Positions 28,095 through 36,538 of a DNA stretch of 64,000 nucleotides are shown piece after piece. Below the pieces are notes generated by a model. That model was given only the letters and a program-made list of their open reading frames with translations, was not told where the DNA came from and did no database searches. This DNA comes from Burkholderia glumae LMG 2196 = ATCC 33617 (lineage in GTDB: Bacteria > Pseudomonadota > Gammaproteobacteria > Burkholderiales > Burkholderiaceae), in assembly GCF_000960995.1 (NCBI RefSeq), contig NZ_CP009434.1:1054001-1118000 (forward strand), read 5' to 3'. Every line of letters begins with the position of its first letter. Positions within the stretch are counted from its first letter, which is position 1. The position numbers and the translations under genes were made by a program.

Positions 28095-29456
28095 TTGATC
28101 GCAAGCGTCGTCCTGCCGCCCGGGTTTGATGTCCTGTCGAACCTGAACACCATGAAAGCTTTGAAAACCGTCGAGCAGTTCGCGATGCTGCGCGCGCTCG
28201 GCCGCTGGCTCGCCCTGTCGTCCGGGGTCGGCGCGCTGGCCGGCAGCGCGTCGGCGCTGTTCCTCCAGCTGCTCGACCTGGCCACCGGCACGCGGCTCGC
28301 GCATCCGTGGCTGCTGGCGCTGCTGCCTGCGGCCGGCTTCGCCACCGGCTGGTTCTACCTGCGCTTCGGCAGCGCGGTGGAGGGCGGCAACAACCTGCTG
28401 ATCGACGAGATCCACGATCCCGCGCGCGCGGTGCCGACGCGCATGGCGCCGCTGGTGATGCTCGCCACCGTCGTCACGCATCTGTTCGGCGGCTCGGCGG
28501 GCCGCGAGGGCACCGCCGTGCAGATGGGCGGCGCGCTCGCCGAGCGCCTCGCGCGGCTGCTGCGCGTGCAGGCCGAGACGCGCCGCATCCTGCTGATGGC
28601 CGGCATCGCCGCCGGTTTCTCGTCGGTGTTCGGCACGCCGCTGGCGGGCGCCGTGTTCGGCCTGGAGGTGCTGGCGATCGGGCGCCTGCGCTACGACGCG
28701 CTGCTGCCGTGCGTGGCCGCCGCGATCGTCGCCGACGCGGTGTGCCGATGGTGGGGCATCCATCATCCGCTCTATCCCGTGCCGTTCGTGCCGGCGCTGA
28801 GCCTGGCCACCGCGGCCTCGGCGATCATCGCGGGCCTCGCCTTCGGCGTGGTGGGCATGCTGTTCGCCGACGCCACGCACGCGCTCGGCGCGCGGTTCAA
28901 GCGCTGGATTCCCTACGCACCGCTGCGGCCCGTGGCGGGCGGCGCGCTGGTGGCGCTGGCGGGCGGCGCGCTCGCGGTGCCGCAGTACCTCGGGCTCGGC
29001 ATTCCCACCATCGAGGCCGCTTTTCGCGGGCCGTTGCCGGTCTACGAGTTCGCCGGCAAGTTCGCGTTCACGTTGGTCACGCTCGCCTCGGGCTTCAAGG
29101 GCGGCGAGGTCACGCCGCTGTTCTACATCGGCGCGACGCTCGGCAACGCGCTTTCGCACCTGCTCGCGCTGCCGCTGCCGGTGCTGGCCGGGCTCGGCTT
29201 CGTGGCCGTGTTCGCCGGCGCGGCCAACACCCCGATCGCCTCGACGATCATGGCCATCGAACTGTTCGGCGCGCCGATCGGCGTGTTCGCGGCGCTCGCC
29301 TGCGTGGTGGCCTATCTGTTCTCGGGGCATACCGGCATCTATCGCGCGCAGCGCATCGGCCATGCGAAGTATCCGTGGCTCGACGCGAGCGGGCGGCTCG
29401 CCGATCTGGCGGCGCGGCGCGTGGCGACGAGGCGCGAGCGCGACCCGGCGGGTTGA
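28095..29456 (+). CDS. CLC-F type fluoride/proton antiporter
   Basis: Protein of 453 residues (434 if the later ATG at 28152 is used) with about 10-12 membrane helices of the CLC fold. The usual anion-filter GSGIP motif is absent; the matching place reads GGNNLLIDEIHDP, and GREGTAVQMG holds the gating glutamate, both typical of the fluoride-exporting CLC-F branch. It expels F- in exchange for protons. The start is taken as the TTG at 28095 because the only good Shine-Dalgarno (AGGAGGT, in the riboswitch platform) ends 11 bases before it; the ATG at 28152 has none. Confidence 0.9.
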   Translation: MIASVVLPPGFDVLSNLNTMKALKTVEQFAMLRALGRWLALSSGVGALAGSASALFLQLLDLATGTRLAHPWLLALLPAAGFATGWFYLRFGSAVEGGNNLLIDEIHDPARAVPTRMAPLVMLATVVTHLFGGSAGREGTAVQMGGALAERLARLLRVQAETRRILLMAGIAAGFSSVFGTPLAGAVFGLEVLAIGRLRYDALLPCVAAAIVADAVCRWWGIHHPLYPVPFVPALSLATAASAIIAGLAFGVVGMLFADATHALGARFKRWIPYAPLRPVAGGALVALAGGALAVPQYLGLGIPTIEAAFRGPLPVYEFAGKFAFTLVTLASGFKGGEVTPLFYIGATLGNALSHLLALPLPVLAGLGFVAVFAGAANTPIASTIMAIELFGAPIGVFAALACVVAYLFSGHTGIYRAQRIGHAKYPWLDASGRLADLAARRVATRRERDPAG

Positions 29457-29495
29457 GCGCGCGAGCCGGCGCAACGGTCGAGCCGTGGCGCGGCC

Positions 29496-30455
29496 TCACC
29501 GCCTGGGTCTGCTGTTCTTCCCGGCGGCTGGCAGCGTGCGCGGCGGCGCGGCGGGCCCGGAAAAGAGCTTCGCGATGACTTCGCGCAGCCATCGATTGCC
29601 GTCGTCCTGATGCACGCGGGTATGCCAGAAAAGATGAATCGGGGCGCGGGGCATCGCCGCCGGAAGTGGCCGTATTGCCAGCGAGAACGGCTCGGCCAGT
29701 TGCATCGCCAAACGCTCAGGCACGGTAGCGATCAGATCGCTGCGCTGCAGGATATGTCCCACGCTCATGAAGTGAGGTACGGTCAGCCGGACGTTACGCG
29801 CCACGCCGCGGCGCTTCAGCCACGCGTCCACCTGTCCGTGCCCGGTGCCGGCCGATACCACCACGACATGCCCGGCTTCACGCCAGTTCGTCATCGTCAG
29901 CGGCGACTTCGCGAGCGGATGCCCCGCCCGGAACACGCACACGTAAGCTTGATCGAACAGCCGGCGCTGGTGGAAGCCCGCCTGCAGCTGGGGAAGCAGC
30001 CCGATCGCCAGATCGATCCGGCCTTCGGCCATTTCCTTGCCCAGGTCCGCATGGGTGTCGTGCACCGTGTTGAGCACCATGCGCGGCGCGACCGCCGCCA
30101 GGCGCTCGAGCAGGGCGGGCAGAAATACCACTTCGCCGATATCGGTCATGCCGATCGTCACGACGCGCTCGTCATGGGCGGGATCAAAACGCGTCTCGGG
30201 ATTGAGCGCCGAGTGCAGCATCGAAAGCGCTTGCGCGACGGGCTCCGCCAGCCGCAGGGCGAACGGCGTCGGCACGATGCCGCCGGGGCCGCGCACGAAC
30301 AGCGGATCGCCGAGCCGGCGGCGCAGCTTGGCGAGCGCGTTGCTGACGCCCGGCTGGCTCATGCCGGTCTGCTCGGCGACCGTCGAGACGCGGCGCGTTT
30401 GCATGAGCCGCTGGAACAGCACCAGCAGGTTGAGATCGATGTCGTCCAGTTGCAT
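29496..30455 (-). CDS. LysR-type transcriptional regulator
   Basis: Protein of 319 residues with an N-terminal winged helix-turn-helix (about 1-65; DLNLLVLFQRLMQTRRVSTV then MSQPGVSNALAKLRRR) and a periplasmic-binding-like effector domain (about 90-300). It is in the NahR/NodD-like part of the family by its LDLNLL start. It is divergent from the FAD monooxygenase gene and very likely controls it in response to its aromatic substrate. The ATG at 30455 fits the family start. Confidence 0.92.
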   Translation of the reverse strand: MQLDDIDLNLLVLFQRLMQTRRVSTVAEQTGMSQPGVSNALAKLRRRLGDPLFVRGPGGIVPTPFALRLAEPVAQALSMLHSALNPETRFDPAHDERVVTIGMTDIGEVVFLPALLERLAAVAPRMVLNTVHDTHADLGKEMAEGRIDLAIGLLPQLQAGFHQRRLFDQAYVCVFRAGHPLAKSPLTMTNWREAGHVVVVSAGTGHGQVDAWLKRRGVARNVRLTVPHFMSVGHILQRSDLIATVPERLAMQLAEPFSLAIRPLPAAMPRAPIHLFWHTRVHQDDGNRWLREVIAKLFSGPAAPPRTLPAAGKNSRPRR

Positions 30456-30512
30456 GCGCCTCGTCGACCGTCCGCTTATTTCATCCGGTGATGCGGTGGA
30501 TTATCGGTATTT

Positions 30513-30544
30513 TATTGTGGGATGAGAACCCTGGTCACACAATA
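30513..30544. promoter_or_regulatory. Candidate LysR operator: TATTGTG-N18-CACAATA
   Basis: A perfect 7-bp inverted repeat spaced by 18 bases in the divergent gap between the LysR regulator and the FAD monooxygenase. It is placed where a LysR tetramer would be expected to bind. The arms are AT-rich against the local background. Confidence 0.4.
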
Positions 30545-30625
30545 GCCGCACGGTGCAGACACCGGGCGAGGCCTCCCACGCGCACGGCATCGCCTCGAAC
30601 CACGCAAGTCAGACGGAGACACCCC

Positions 30626-31840
30626 ATGACGCAGGACTGGAAAATCGCGATCGTCGGCGCCGGAATCGGCGGGCTGACGCTGGCCATCGCCTTGCGCGAG
30701 CACGGTATCGACGCCGATATTTACGAGCAGACGGACGAACTGCGGGAGGTCGGCGCGGCGGTCGCCTTGTCCTCGAATGCGACACGCTTCTACGACCACA
30801 TGGGATTGCGTCCGGCCTTCGACGGCATCTGCGCCGAGATTCCGGCGCTGGTGTTCCGGGACGGACGCAGCGGCGCCGTGATCGGCCACCATCGAGGCAG
30901 CCCCGACTATCGCCGCGAATTCGGCGGCTCGTACTGGGGCGTCCATCGTGCCGATCTGCAAGCAGTCCTGTCGAGCGCGGTCGGTCTCGACCGCATCCAT
31001 CTCGGCTGCCGCCTGGCCGGCATCGCGCAGCAGGCGGATCACGTCAGCCTGACGTTCGAAAACGGCCGGCATGTCGACGCGGAGCTCGTCATCGGCGCAG
31101 ACGGCGCCCGTTCGCTGACGCGCCGCTGGATGCTGGGCTACGACGACGTGCTCTATTCGGGATGTTCGGGCTTTCGCGGCATCGTGCCCGCCGATCTGCT
31201 CGACCGCCTGCCCACACCGGAAGCGATCCAGTTCTGGGTCGGAGCGGGCGGGCATCTGCTGCACTATCCCATTGGCGACCGCGGCGACCAGAACTTCCTT
31301 CTGGTGGAGCGGCACCCGTCGCCCTGGCCGAGCCGGGAATGGATCATGCCGGCCCGGGAAGGCGAGCAGTTCGCCCGCTTCAGCGACTGGCACCCGGCGG
31401 TGACGCAGATGATAACGGCCGTGCCGATCAGCCAGCGCTGGGGGCTCTTCCATCGTCCGCCGCTGGGCAAGTGGAGCCAGGGGCGGGTGACGCTGATCGG
31501 CGACGCGGCGCACGCGCTGGTCCCGCATCATGGACAGGGGGCCAACCAGTCCATCGAGGACGCCATGGTGCTGGCCGAGCAACTGGCCAGGTCGGGGCCC
31601 GGGAACTGGCGGGAAGCGCAGGCCGCCTACGAGCGACTCAGACGTGGGCGTACCCGCAAGGTTCAGTACGCGTCGATTACCGCTGCGGACGTGCTGCATC
31701 TGCCCGACGGCCCGGCCGCGGAGGCGCGCAATGCCCGCCTCCGCGATCGTGACCGCGTGTTCCGGCATCTCGACTGGATTCACGATTTCGACGCGCTGAA
31801 GCAGGAGCCCAGCGATCGCCAAGGAGGGACCTGGCTTTAA
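30626..31840 (+). CDS. FAD-dependent aromatic monooxygenase (salicylate hydroxylase-like)
   Basis: Protein of 404 residues in the class A flavoprotein hydroxylase family. It has the N-terminal dinucleotide fold VGAGIGGL (about 9-16), the NADPH/FAD DG motif (IGADGARS) and the GDAAHALVPHHGQGANQ segment. It adds one oxygen atom to a hydroxybenzoate-like substrate using NAD(P)H. The closest functional class is salicylate or 6-hydroxynicotinate type 3-monooxygenases; the exact substrate cannot be told. The ATG has GGAG upstream. No ring-cleavage genes lie beside it. Confidence 0.88.
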   Translation: MTQDWKIAIVGAGIGGLTLAIALREHGIDADIYEQTDELREVGAAVALSSNATRFYDHMGLRPAFDGICAEIPALVFRDGRSGAVIGHHRGSPDYRREFGGSYWGVHRADLQAVLSSAVGLDRIHLGCRLAGIAQQADHVSLTFENGRHVDAELVIGADGARSLTRRWMLGYDDVLYSGCSGFRGIVPADLLDRLPTPEAIQFWVGAGGHLLHYPIGDRGDQNFLLVERHPSPWPSREWIMPAREGEQFARFSDWHPAVTQMITAVPISQRWGLFHRPPLGKWSQGRVTLIGDAAHALVPHHGQGANQSIEDAMVLAEQLARSGPGNWREAQAAYERLRRGRTRKVQYASITAADVLHLPDGPAAEARNARLRDRDRVFRHLDWIHDFDALKQEPSDRQGGTWL

Positions 31841-32153
31841 CGGCACCCGGATCGTCACGCGCCCGGCATACCCATGACGGACGTGCCAATGCGTGCCAAT
31901 GCGTACCAATTCGTGGCAAGACGGTTTCGTGCACGGCCGACACGTCGGGAGCGGCGCCGGCGAGGTCCGCAGCTCGCCCGTCGGCCCTGAACGTGTCAGC
32001 GAATCGGACATGCGCTGTCGGGTTGGTTGACACTCCGCCCCCCTTCCACCGCTCGATGCCTTGCGCCGGCGGGCGGTCCGGCGTGGCATGGCCTTTGCGA
32101 CGCATGCCTCGTTACGTGACCGCTCCGATACCTTCTAACCGAGGACATGCGAC
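31841..32153. other. Regulatory region of the 32-36 kb operon
   Basis: About 310 bases with no gene. It holds four tandem 10-bp repeats (31881-31920), and a GTGTCA (31993) paired at distance with TGACAC (32028) whose right arm contains TTGACA (32027-32032), a good -35 hexamer. I see no matching -10 at normal spacing. Confidence 0.5.
31881..31920 (+). repeat. Four tandem 10-bp repeats (consensus GCGTGCCAAT)
   Basis: Units read ACGTGCCAAT, GCGTGCCAAT, GCGTACCAAT and TCGTGGCAAG. The 10-bp period puts every unit on the same DNA face, as in an iteron-like regulator array. It lies about 230-270 bp upstream of the first small ORF of the phosphoesterase operon. Confidence 0.75.
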
Positions 32154-32297
32154 ATGCGTTGGACCGACCCCACCGGCTTTCCCGAAACACGCGGCAAGGC
32201 CGCGCGCTGCCTGCTCAACCCGCACGGCGAACCCGCCGGCGAGCCGCAGGCGCACCGGCGGGCCTGTGCCTGGCCGACGGAGGCGGCGCCATGTTGA
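32154..32297 (+). CDS. Putative 47-residue peptide gene, unrecognised
   Basis: A 47-codon ORF with GAGGA eight bases before its ATG. Its stop overlaps the phosphoesterase start by seven bases, implying translational coupling. The product is hydrophilic, rich in Pro, Arg and Ala, with three cysteines (residues 19, 38 and 47) and a central CLLNPHGEPAGEP segment. G/C dominates third positions, as in real genes here. There is no signal peptide. It could be a leader peptide, a small regulator or a peptide substrate of the neighbouring enzymes. Chance ORFs are common in GC-rich DNA, so this is a candidate only. Confidence 0.4.
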   Translation: MRWTDPTGFPETRGKAARCLLNPHGEPAGEPQAHRRACAWPTEAAPC

Positions 32298-33403
32298 GAT
32301 GGGTGCATTTCGGGGATCTTCATGCCTCGAGCGACGACGGCTACGAGAGCCTCGACCATCTCAGGTCGATGATTCGCCTGGTGAATCAAGGCCTGTCCGA
32401 CCGGGTCGATTTCGCGTTCCTGCCGGGCGACAACGCGAACAACGGAACGCCGGAGCAGTTCCGGCGAATCTCCGCCGAATTGTCGGCGCTGAGGCTGCCG
32501 ATCTACGTGATTCCCGGCGATCACGATTACGAGCCGGGCAATCTGGACGCGTTCAATGCGTTCGCCCAGGCCCGGTTGCCGGCATCGCGCGTCCTGAATG
32601 GCCATCGGTGCATCTTTCTGGACCTCGTCTCGGCGGGGCGCGGCGGCCCCGACTTCCGGCTCTCGGCTCCGGACCGCCAATGGCTCGAACGGGAGCTGGC
32701 CTGCTGCGCCCAGGATCGCGAGCCGCCTGCCGTCTTCATGCATGCTTATCCCGGCGACGTCGGCGACGGGCCGGCGCTGGCGGAGGCATTCGCACGCGCC
32801 AAGGTGGCCGTGGTGGACACCGGGCACACCCACTACAACGAGCTGCTCAACGACGGCTTCGTGATCTATGCGGCGACGCGGTCCACCGGGCAGATAGAGG
32901 AGGACGGCGGCCGGCCTGGCTTCTCGGTGGCAGCGGTGGACGGCGGCGTGGTGAGCTGGAAGTTTCATCCGCTCGATGCGGCCTGGCCTTTCGTCATGAT
33001 TACGCGGCCATCCGACCGGCGGCTGCAGCGCGGCCTGCCGACGGAGGCGGCGCACCGGCCTGGCGTTCGCGTGCTGGTGTCGAATCACGACATCGTGTCC
33101 GTCAGCGGCGAACTGGACGGCATCCCGTTCGAGTGTTCGCCGAGCCTCACCGAAGCGGGGATCTGGCAGGCCACGCTGCCCGCGGTCCAGGCGAGCGACC
33201 CGATACCGTTGACCGTGACGGCGCGTGCGGCCGACGGGCGAAGCGGCGAGGATTCGATCACCCTGAGGGCCGGCGGCCCGGCGGGCGGGTGCGTCGAGCG
33301 CCCGGCCCCGCTCGGCACCGACGCGCACGTGGTCGAACCGTGGCCGGAGCATGGCCTGCTCGGCTCGCAGCTGGGGCCCAACAAGAACGGACGCCATTGG
33401 TGA
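32291..33403 (+). CDS. Calcineurin-like metallophosphoesterase
   Basis: Protein of 370 residues. All metal-binding blocks of the family are present: FGDLHAS, LPGDNANNG, IPGDHDYEPGN (the GNHD box), a single His in MHAYPGD, and GHTHYNEL. The C-terminal 110 residues form a separate beta-rich domain. It should hydrolyse a phosphomono- or diester; no signal peptide is seen, so it acts in the cytoplasm. GGAGG lies eight bases before the ATG at 32291; an in-frame ATG at 32147 lacks proper spacing. It is followed after three bases by an MFS permease. Confidence 0.9.
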   Translation: MLRWVHFGDLHASSDDGYESLDHLRSMIRLVNQGLSDRVDFAFLPGDNANNGTPEQFRRISAELSALRLPIYVIPGDHDYEPGNLDAFNAFAQARLPASRVLNGHRCIFLDLVSAGRGGPDFRLSAPDRQWLERELACCAQDREPPAVFMHAYPGDVGDGPALAEAFARAKVAVVDTGHTHYNELLNDGFVIYAATRSTGQIEEDGGRPGFSVAAVDGGVVSWKFHPLDAAWPFVMITRPSDRRLQRGLPTEAAHRPGVRVLVSNHDIVSVSGELDGIPFECSPSLTEAGIWQATLPAVQASDPIPLTVTARAADGRSGEDSITLRAGGPAGGCVERPAPLGTDAHVVEPWPEHGLLGSQLGPNKNGRHW

Positions 33404-33406
33404 AAC

Positions 33407-34645
33407 ATGACTGCTCTGTATGCGCTCGAAGGATTGAATTTTTTCATGGCCGATGTGCAGGCGGGCATCGGGCCTTTCCTCGGCGTCTTTCTTCAGGCGA
33501 ACGGCTGGCATCCGCAGATGATCGGCACCGTCATGACGCTCGGCGGCATCGCCGGCATGCTCGCGACTTCGCCGGCGGGCGCGTTCGTCGATGCCACGCA
33601 TCATAAGCGCGGCGTCATCGTCATCGCCGGATCGATGACGACGCTGGCGTCGCTCGTGCTGTGGTTCTCGCACGGTTACTGGATGGTGGCCGCCTCGCAG
33701 GTCTTCACGGCCGTGACGGGTGCCGCGCTGGGTCCGGCGGTAGCGGGCGTGACGCTCGGAATGGTTCGCGAGCAAGGCTTCGACCGGCAGTTTGGCCGCA
33801 ACCAGGTGGCCAATCACGCGGGCAACGTTATCGGCGCCGCGCTCTCCGGTTGGCTCGGCTGGCGGTACGGCTTCGGCGCGGTGTTTGCGCTCGTCGGCGT
33901 GTTCGGCGTCCTGACCATCGTGTCGGCGCTGCTGATCCGCCGCGAGGCCATCGATCACGACAGCGCACGCGGCCTGGGCGGCGCGACGGCGGGACCGCCC
34001 GGGCACGCGCAAGCGAGCGGCTTTCGCGTCCTGGCAACGTGCCGCCCGCTGCTGCTGCTCGCCGCCGCGCTCGCCATGTTTCACCTTGGCAATGCCGCGA
34101 TGCTTCCGCTTTACGGCCTCGCGGTGGTCGCCGCGCATCAGGGCAATCCCAGCGCGTTGACCGCGCAGACCATCGTGGTCGCGCAACTGGTGATGGTCGT
34201 GGCCGCGTGTTTCGCGAACCGGCTGATTCAACGGATCGGCTATTGGCGCGTGATACTCGTCACCTTTCTGGCGTTGCCGCTGCGCGGACTGGTGGCCGCG
34301 ATGTTCATCACCGCCTGGGGCGTATGGCCGGTACAGGTGCTCGACGGCATTGGCGCGGGCCTGCAGAGCGTGGCGGTGCCCGCCCTGGTGGTGCGGCTGC
34401 TGCAAGGAACCGGACGGGTCAACGTCGGGCAGGGCGTGGTCATGACCGTGCAGGGCATGGGCGCCGCGCTCAGTCCTGCGCTGGGCGGCGTGCTCGCCCA
34501 GCATTTCGGTTACGCGAGCGCCTTTCTCGTGCTGGGCGCCGTGTCGATGGGATCACTCGCGCTCTGGCTGCCGTTTAGCGCATCCCTCAAAAAAGCTTGC
34601 GGCATTCGCCGCGACGTCATTGAAGATGGCCCTCTGACCACATGA
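33407..34645 (+). CDS. MFS transporter
   Basis: Protein of 412 residues with 12 membrane helices in two halves joined by a Gly/Ala-rich loop (about 180-205). The loop between helices 2 and 3 has the MFS-type G-x-x-x-D-x-T-x-x-K/R pattern (GAFVDATHHKRG). The lack of a periplasmic binding protein and the context of an ArsB-like permease suggest export of a small molecule. Its ATG lies three bases after the phosphoesterase stop, and its stop overlaps the ArsB-like start (ATGA). Confidence 0.88.
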   Translation: MTALYALEGLNFFMADVQAGIGPFLGVFLQANGWHPQMIGTVMTLGGIAGMLATSPAGAFVDATHHKRGVIVIAGSMTTLASLVLWFSHGYWMVAASQVFTAVTGAALGPAVAGVTLGMVREQGFDRQFGRNQVANHAGNVIGAALSGWLGWRYGFGAVFALVGVFGVLTIVSALLIRREAIDHDSARGLGGATAGPPGHAQASGFRVLATCRPLLLLAAALAMFHLGNAAMLPLYGLAVVAAHQGNPSALTAQTIVVAQLVMVVAACFANRLIQRIGYWRVILVTFLALPLRGLVAAMFITAWGVWPVQVLDGIGAGLQSVAVPALVVRLLQGTGRVNVGQGVVMTVQGMGAALSPALGGVLAQHFGYASAFLVLGAVSMGSLALWLPFSASLKKACGIRRDVIEDGPLTT

Positions 34646-35895
34646 ATCCAACTTTCCTCGCATGGGGCATTGCGCTCGCCGCGACGGCCGGCGTCATCCT
34701 GCGGCCGTTCCGCTGGCCCGAAGCGATCTGGGCCGTGCTCGGCGCGCTGATGCTGGTCGTGCTCGGGCTGCTGCCCGCGAAGCTCGCGTGGCAGGCGGTG
34801 GGCAAGGGCACGGACGTCTATCTTTTCCTGATCGGCATGATGCTGCTCTCGGAGCTTGGACGCAGCGAAGGCCTGTTCGACTGGGTCGCGGTCCATGCCG
34901 TCAATCTGGCCCGGGGATCGCCGCGCAGGCTCTTCCTGCTGGTGTATCTGGTGGGTGTCGTGGTGACGACGTTCCTGTCCAACGACGCGGCCGCCGTGGT
35001 TCTCACGCCGGCGGTGTTCGCCGCCGCGAGAAAGGCGCAAACGAAGGCGCTGCCCTTGGTCTATGTCTGCGCATTCATCGCCAACGCGGCGAGTTTCGTC
35101 CTGCCGATCTCGAACCCCGCCAATCTCGTGCTCTATGCCAACCACACGCCGGCGCTCGGTTCGTGGGTGGCACGCTTCGCCTTGCCTTCGGTGCTTGCGA
35201 TTGTCGCCACGTTCCTGATGTTGCGCTGGACGCAGCGGGCCAGTCTCGGTGGTGCGTGCGCGCGCGACTTGCCGGTGGAAGCGCTCGGCGCGAACGGCAA
35301 GCTCACGCTGGCGAGCATCGGCGTGACGGCGGTGGCGCTGCTCGTAGTCTCGGCCTTCGATCTGCCGCTCGGTCTGCCCACCGCGGTTCTCGGCATGCTC
35401 ACCGCGCTGGTCGTGCTGATCAAGAAGCGGCAGTCGCCGCTCGAGCTCGTCGGCGAGATATCCTGGAGCGTGCTGCCGCTCGTCGCCGGTCTCTTCGTGC
35501 TGGTCGAGATGCTTGACCATACGGGCGTGATTCGCGAACTCTCCGGCTGGCTGGAGCAGGCTACGCGTCAGAATGCGTCGATCACGGCGGCCTCGGCCGG
35601 GCTGGTCATTGCCTTCGGAAGCAACGCGATCAACAACCTGCCTGCCGGACTGATCGCGAGCGCGACGGCGTTGCAGGCGCACGCTCCCGAGCGCGTCATC
35701 GACGCGCTGCTGATCGGCGTGGACCTCGGCCCGAATCTGTCGATCACCGGCTCGCTCGCCACCATTCTCTGGCTGTCCGCGATTCGACGGGAAGGCGAAG
35801 AAGTGAGCTTCGGGCAGTTTCTCAAGGTCGGTGGGCTCGTCATGCTGCCCGCGCTCGCGCTGGCGCTCGCCAGCCGCCTGCTGATCGGACATTGA
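34642..35895 (+). CDS. ArsB/NhaD-superfamily permease (arsenite-efflux-like)
   Basis: Protein of 417 residues with about 11 membrane helices in the ion-transporter superfamily. The re-entrant motifs LSNDAAAVVLTP and ISNPANLVLYA are typical of ArsB, which exports As(III)/Sb(III). No arsR, arsC or arsM gene is seen nearby, so the substrate may be a different oxyanion. It overlaps the MFS gene by four bases, so the phosphoesterase, MFS and this permease are one translational unit. Confidence 0.82.
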   Translation: MNPTFLAWGIALAATAGVILRPFRWPEAIWAVLGALMLVVLGLLPAKLAWQAVGKGTDVYLFLIGMMLLSELGRSEGLFDWVAVHAVNLARGSPRRLFLLVYLVGVVVTTFLSNDAAAVVLTPAVFAAARKAQTKALPLVYVCAFIANAASFVLPISNPANLVLYANHTPALGSWVARFALPSVLAIVATFLMLRWTQRASLGGACARDLPVEALGANGKLTLASIGVTAVALLVVSAFDLPLGLPTAVLGMLTALVVLIKKRQSPLELVGEISWSVLPLVAGLFVLVEMLDHTGVIRELSGWLEQATRQNASITAASAGLVIAFGSNAINNLPAGLIASATALQAHAPERVIDALLIGVDLGPNLSITGSLATILWLSAIRREGEEVSFGQFLKVGGLVMLPALALALASRLLIGH

Positions 35896-35922
35896 TGCTA
35901 CCAACGCACGGAGGTCGGACCA

Positions 35923-36369
35923 ATGAGCCAGGCATGGATCTATCCCTTCATCATTCTGGGCGGCATCCTGCAGGCCGCAGGCGCGCCCGTCAACGGCGAA
36001 CTCAAGAGGGCGCTCGTCAATCCCTGGCTCGCGTCGGGCGTGTCGTTCCTGCTCGTCACCTTCCTCGCTATCGCCCTGTTCTGGATACGGCCGACGCCGT
36101 TGCCGACGCTCGACGACTTACGCAGCATGAAGTGGTGGGCGCCGCTCGGAGGCGTCGTGGGGGCCGTGGCGGTGTTCGCGGGACTGACGCTCGTGCAGAA
36201 GGTGGGCGTCGGCACGCTCAATGGCTTGACCATCTGCGCGAATCTGGTGGCATCGGTCGCGATCGATCATTTCGGCCTGCTGGGCGTGGGCGAGCATCCT
36301 CTGAGCTGGCTGCGCGCGCTCGGGACGCTGTTGATGGTGGCCGGGGTCGCGCTCGTCATGCGCTTCTGA
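35923..36369 (+). CDS. DMT-superfamily small membrane protein (YdcZ/DUF606-like)
   Basis: Protein of 148 residues with five hydrophobic helices, matching the half-size drug/metabolite transporter family that includes YdcZ. Such proteins may work as homodimers. GGAGG lies upstream of the ATG and the gap to the ArsB-like gene is 27 bases, so it belongs to the same operon. The substrate is unknown. Confidence 0.8.
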   Translation: MSQAWIYPFIILGGILQAAGAPVNGELKRALVNPWLASGVSFLLVTFLAIALFWIRPTPLPTLDDLRSMKWWAPLGGVVGAVAVFAGLTLVQKVGVGTLNGLTICANLVASVAIDHFGLLGVGEHPLSWLRALGTLLMVAGVALVMRF

Positions 36370-36538
36370 AGGCCGGCGCCAAGCCGCTTCGGCGCGCTTC
36401 GGCGGATGGGCCGCCGGTCATGCCAGCGGCCTGCGATCTGCAGCGCAAGGCCGGCGCAGCCACGGCACGGGCCCGCTGCGGGCCGGGCGATCGCCAACTC
36501 GCAGCGCGCCGGCGCAGGCGCCCGGCCGGAGGCCGCGC

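Noticed and set aside
28152..28154. ATG as start of the CLC-F gene
   Set aside because: No Shine-Dalgarno precedes it, while the riboswitch platform supplies one for the TTG at 28095. Kept as an alternative only.
31881..31920. CRISPR array
   Set aside because: Units are 10 bp with no spacers; no cas genes in the window.
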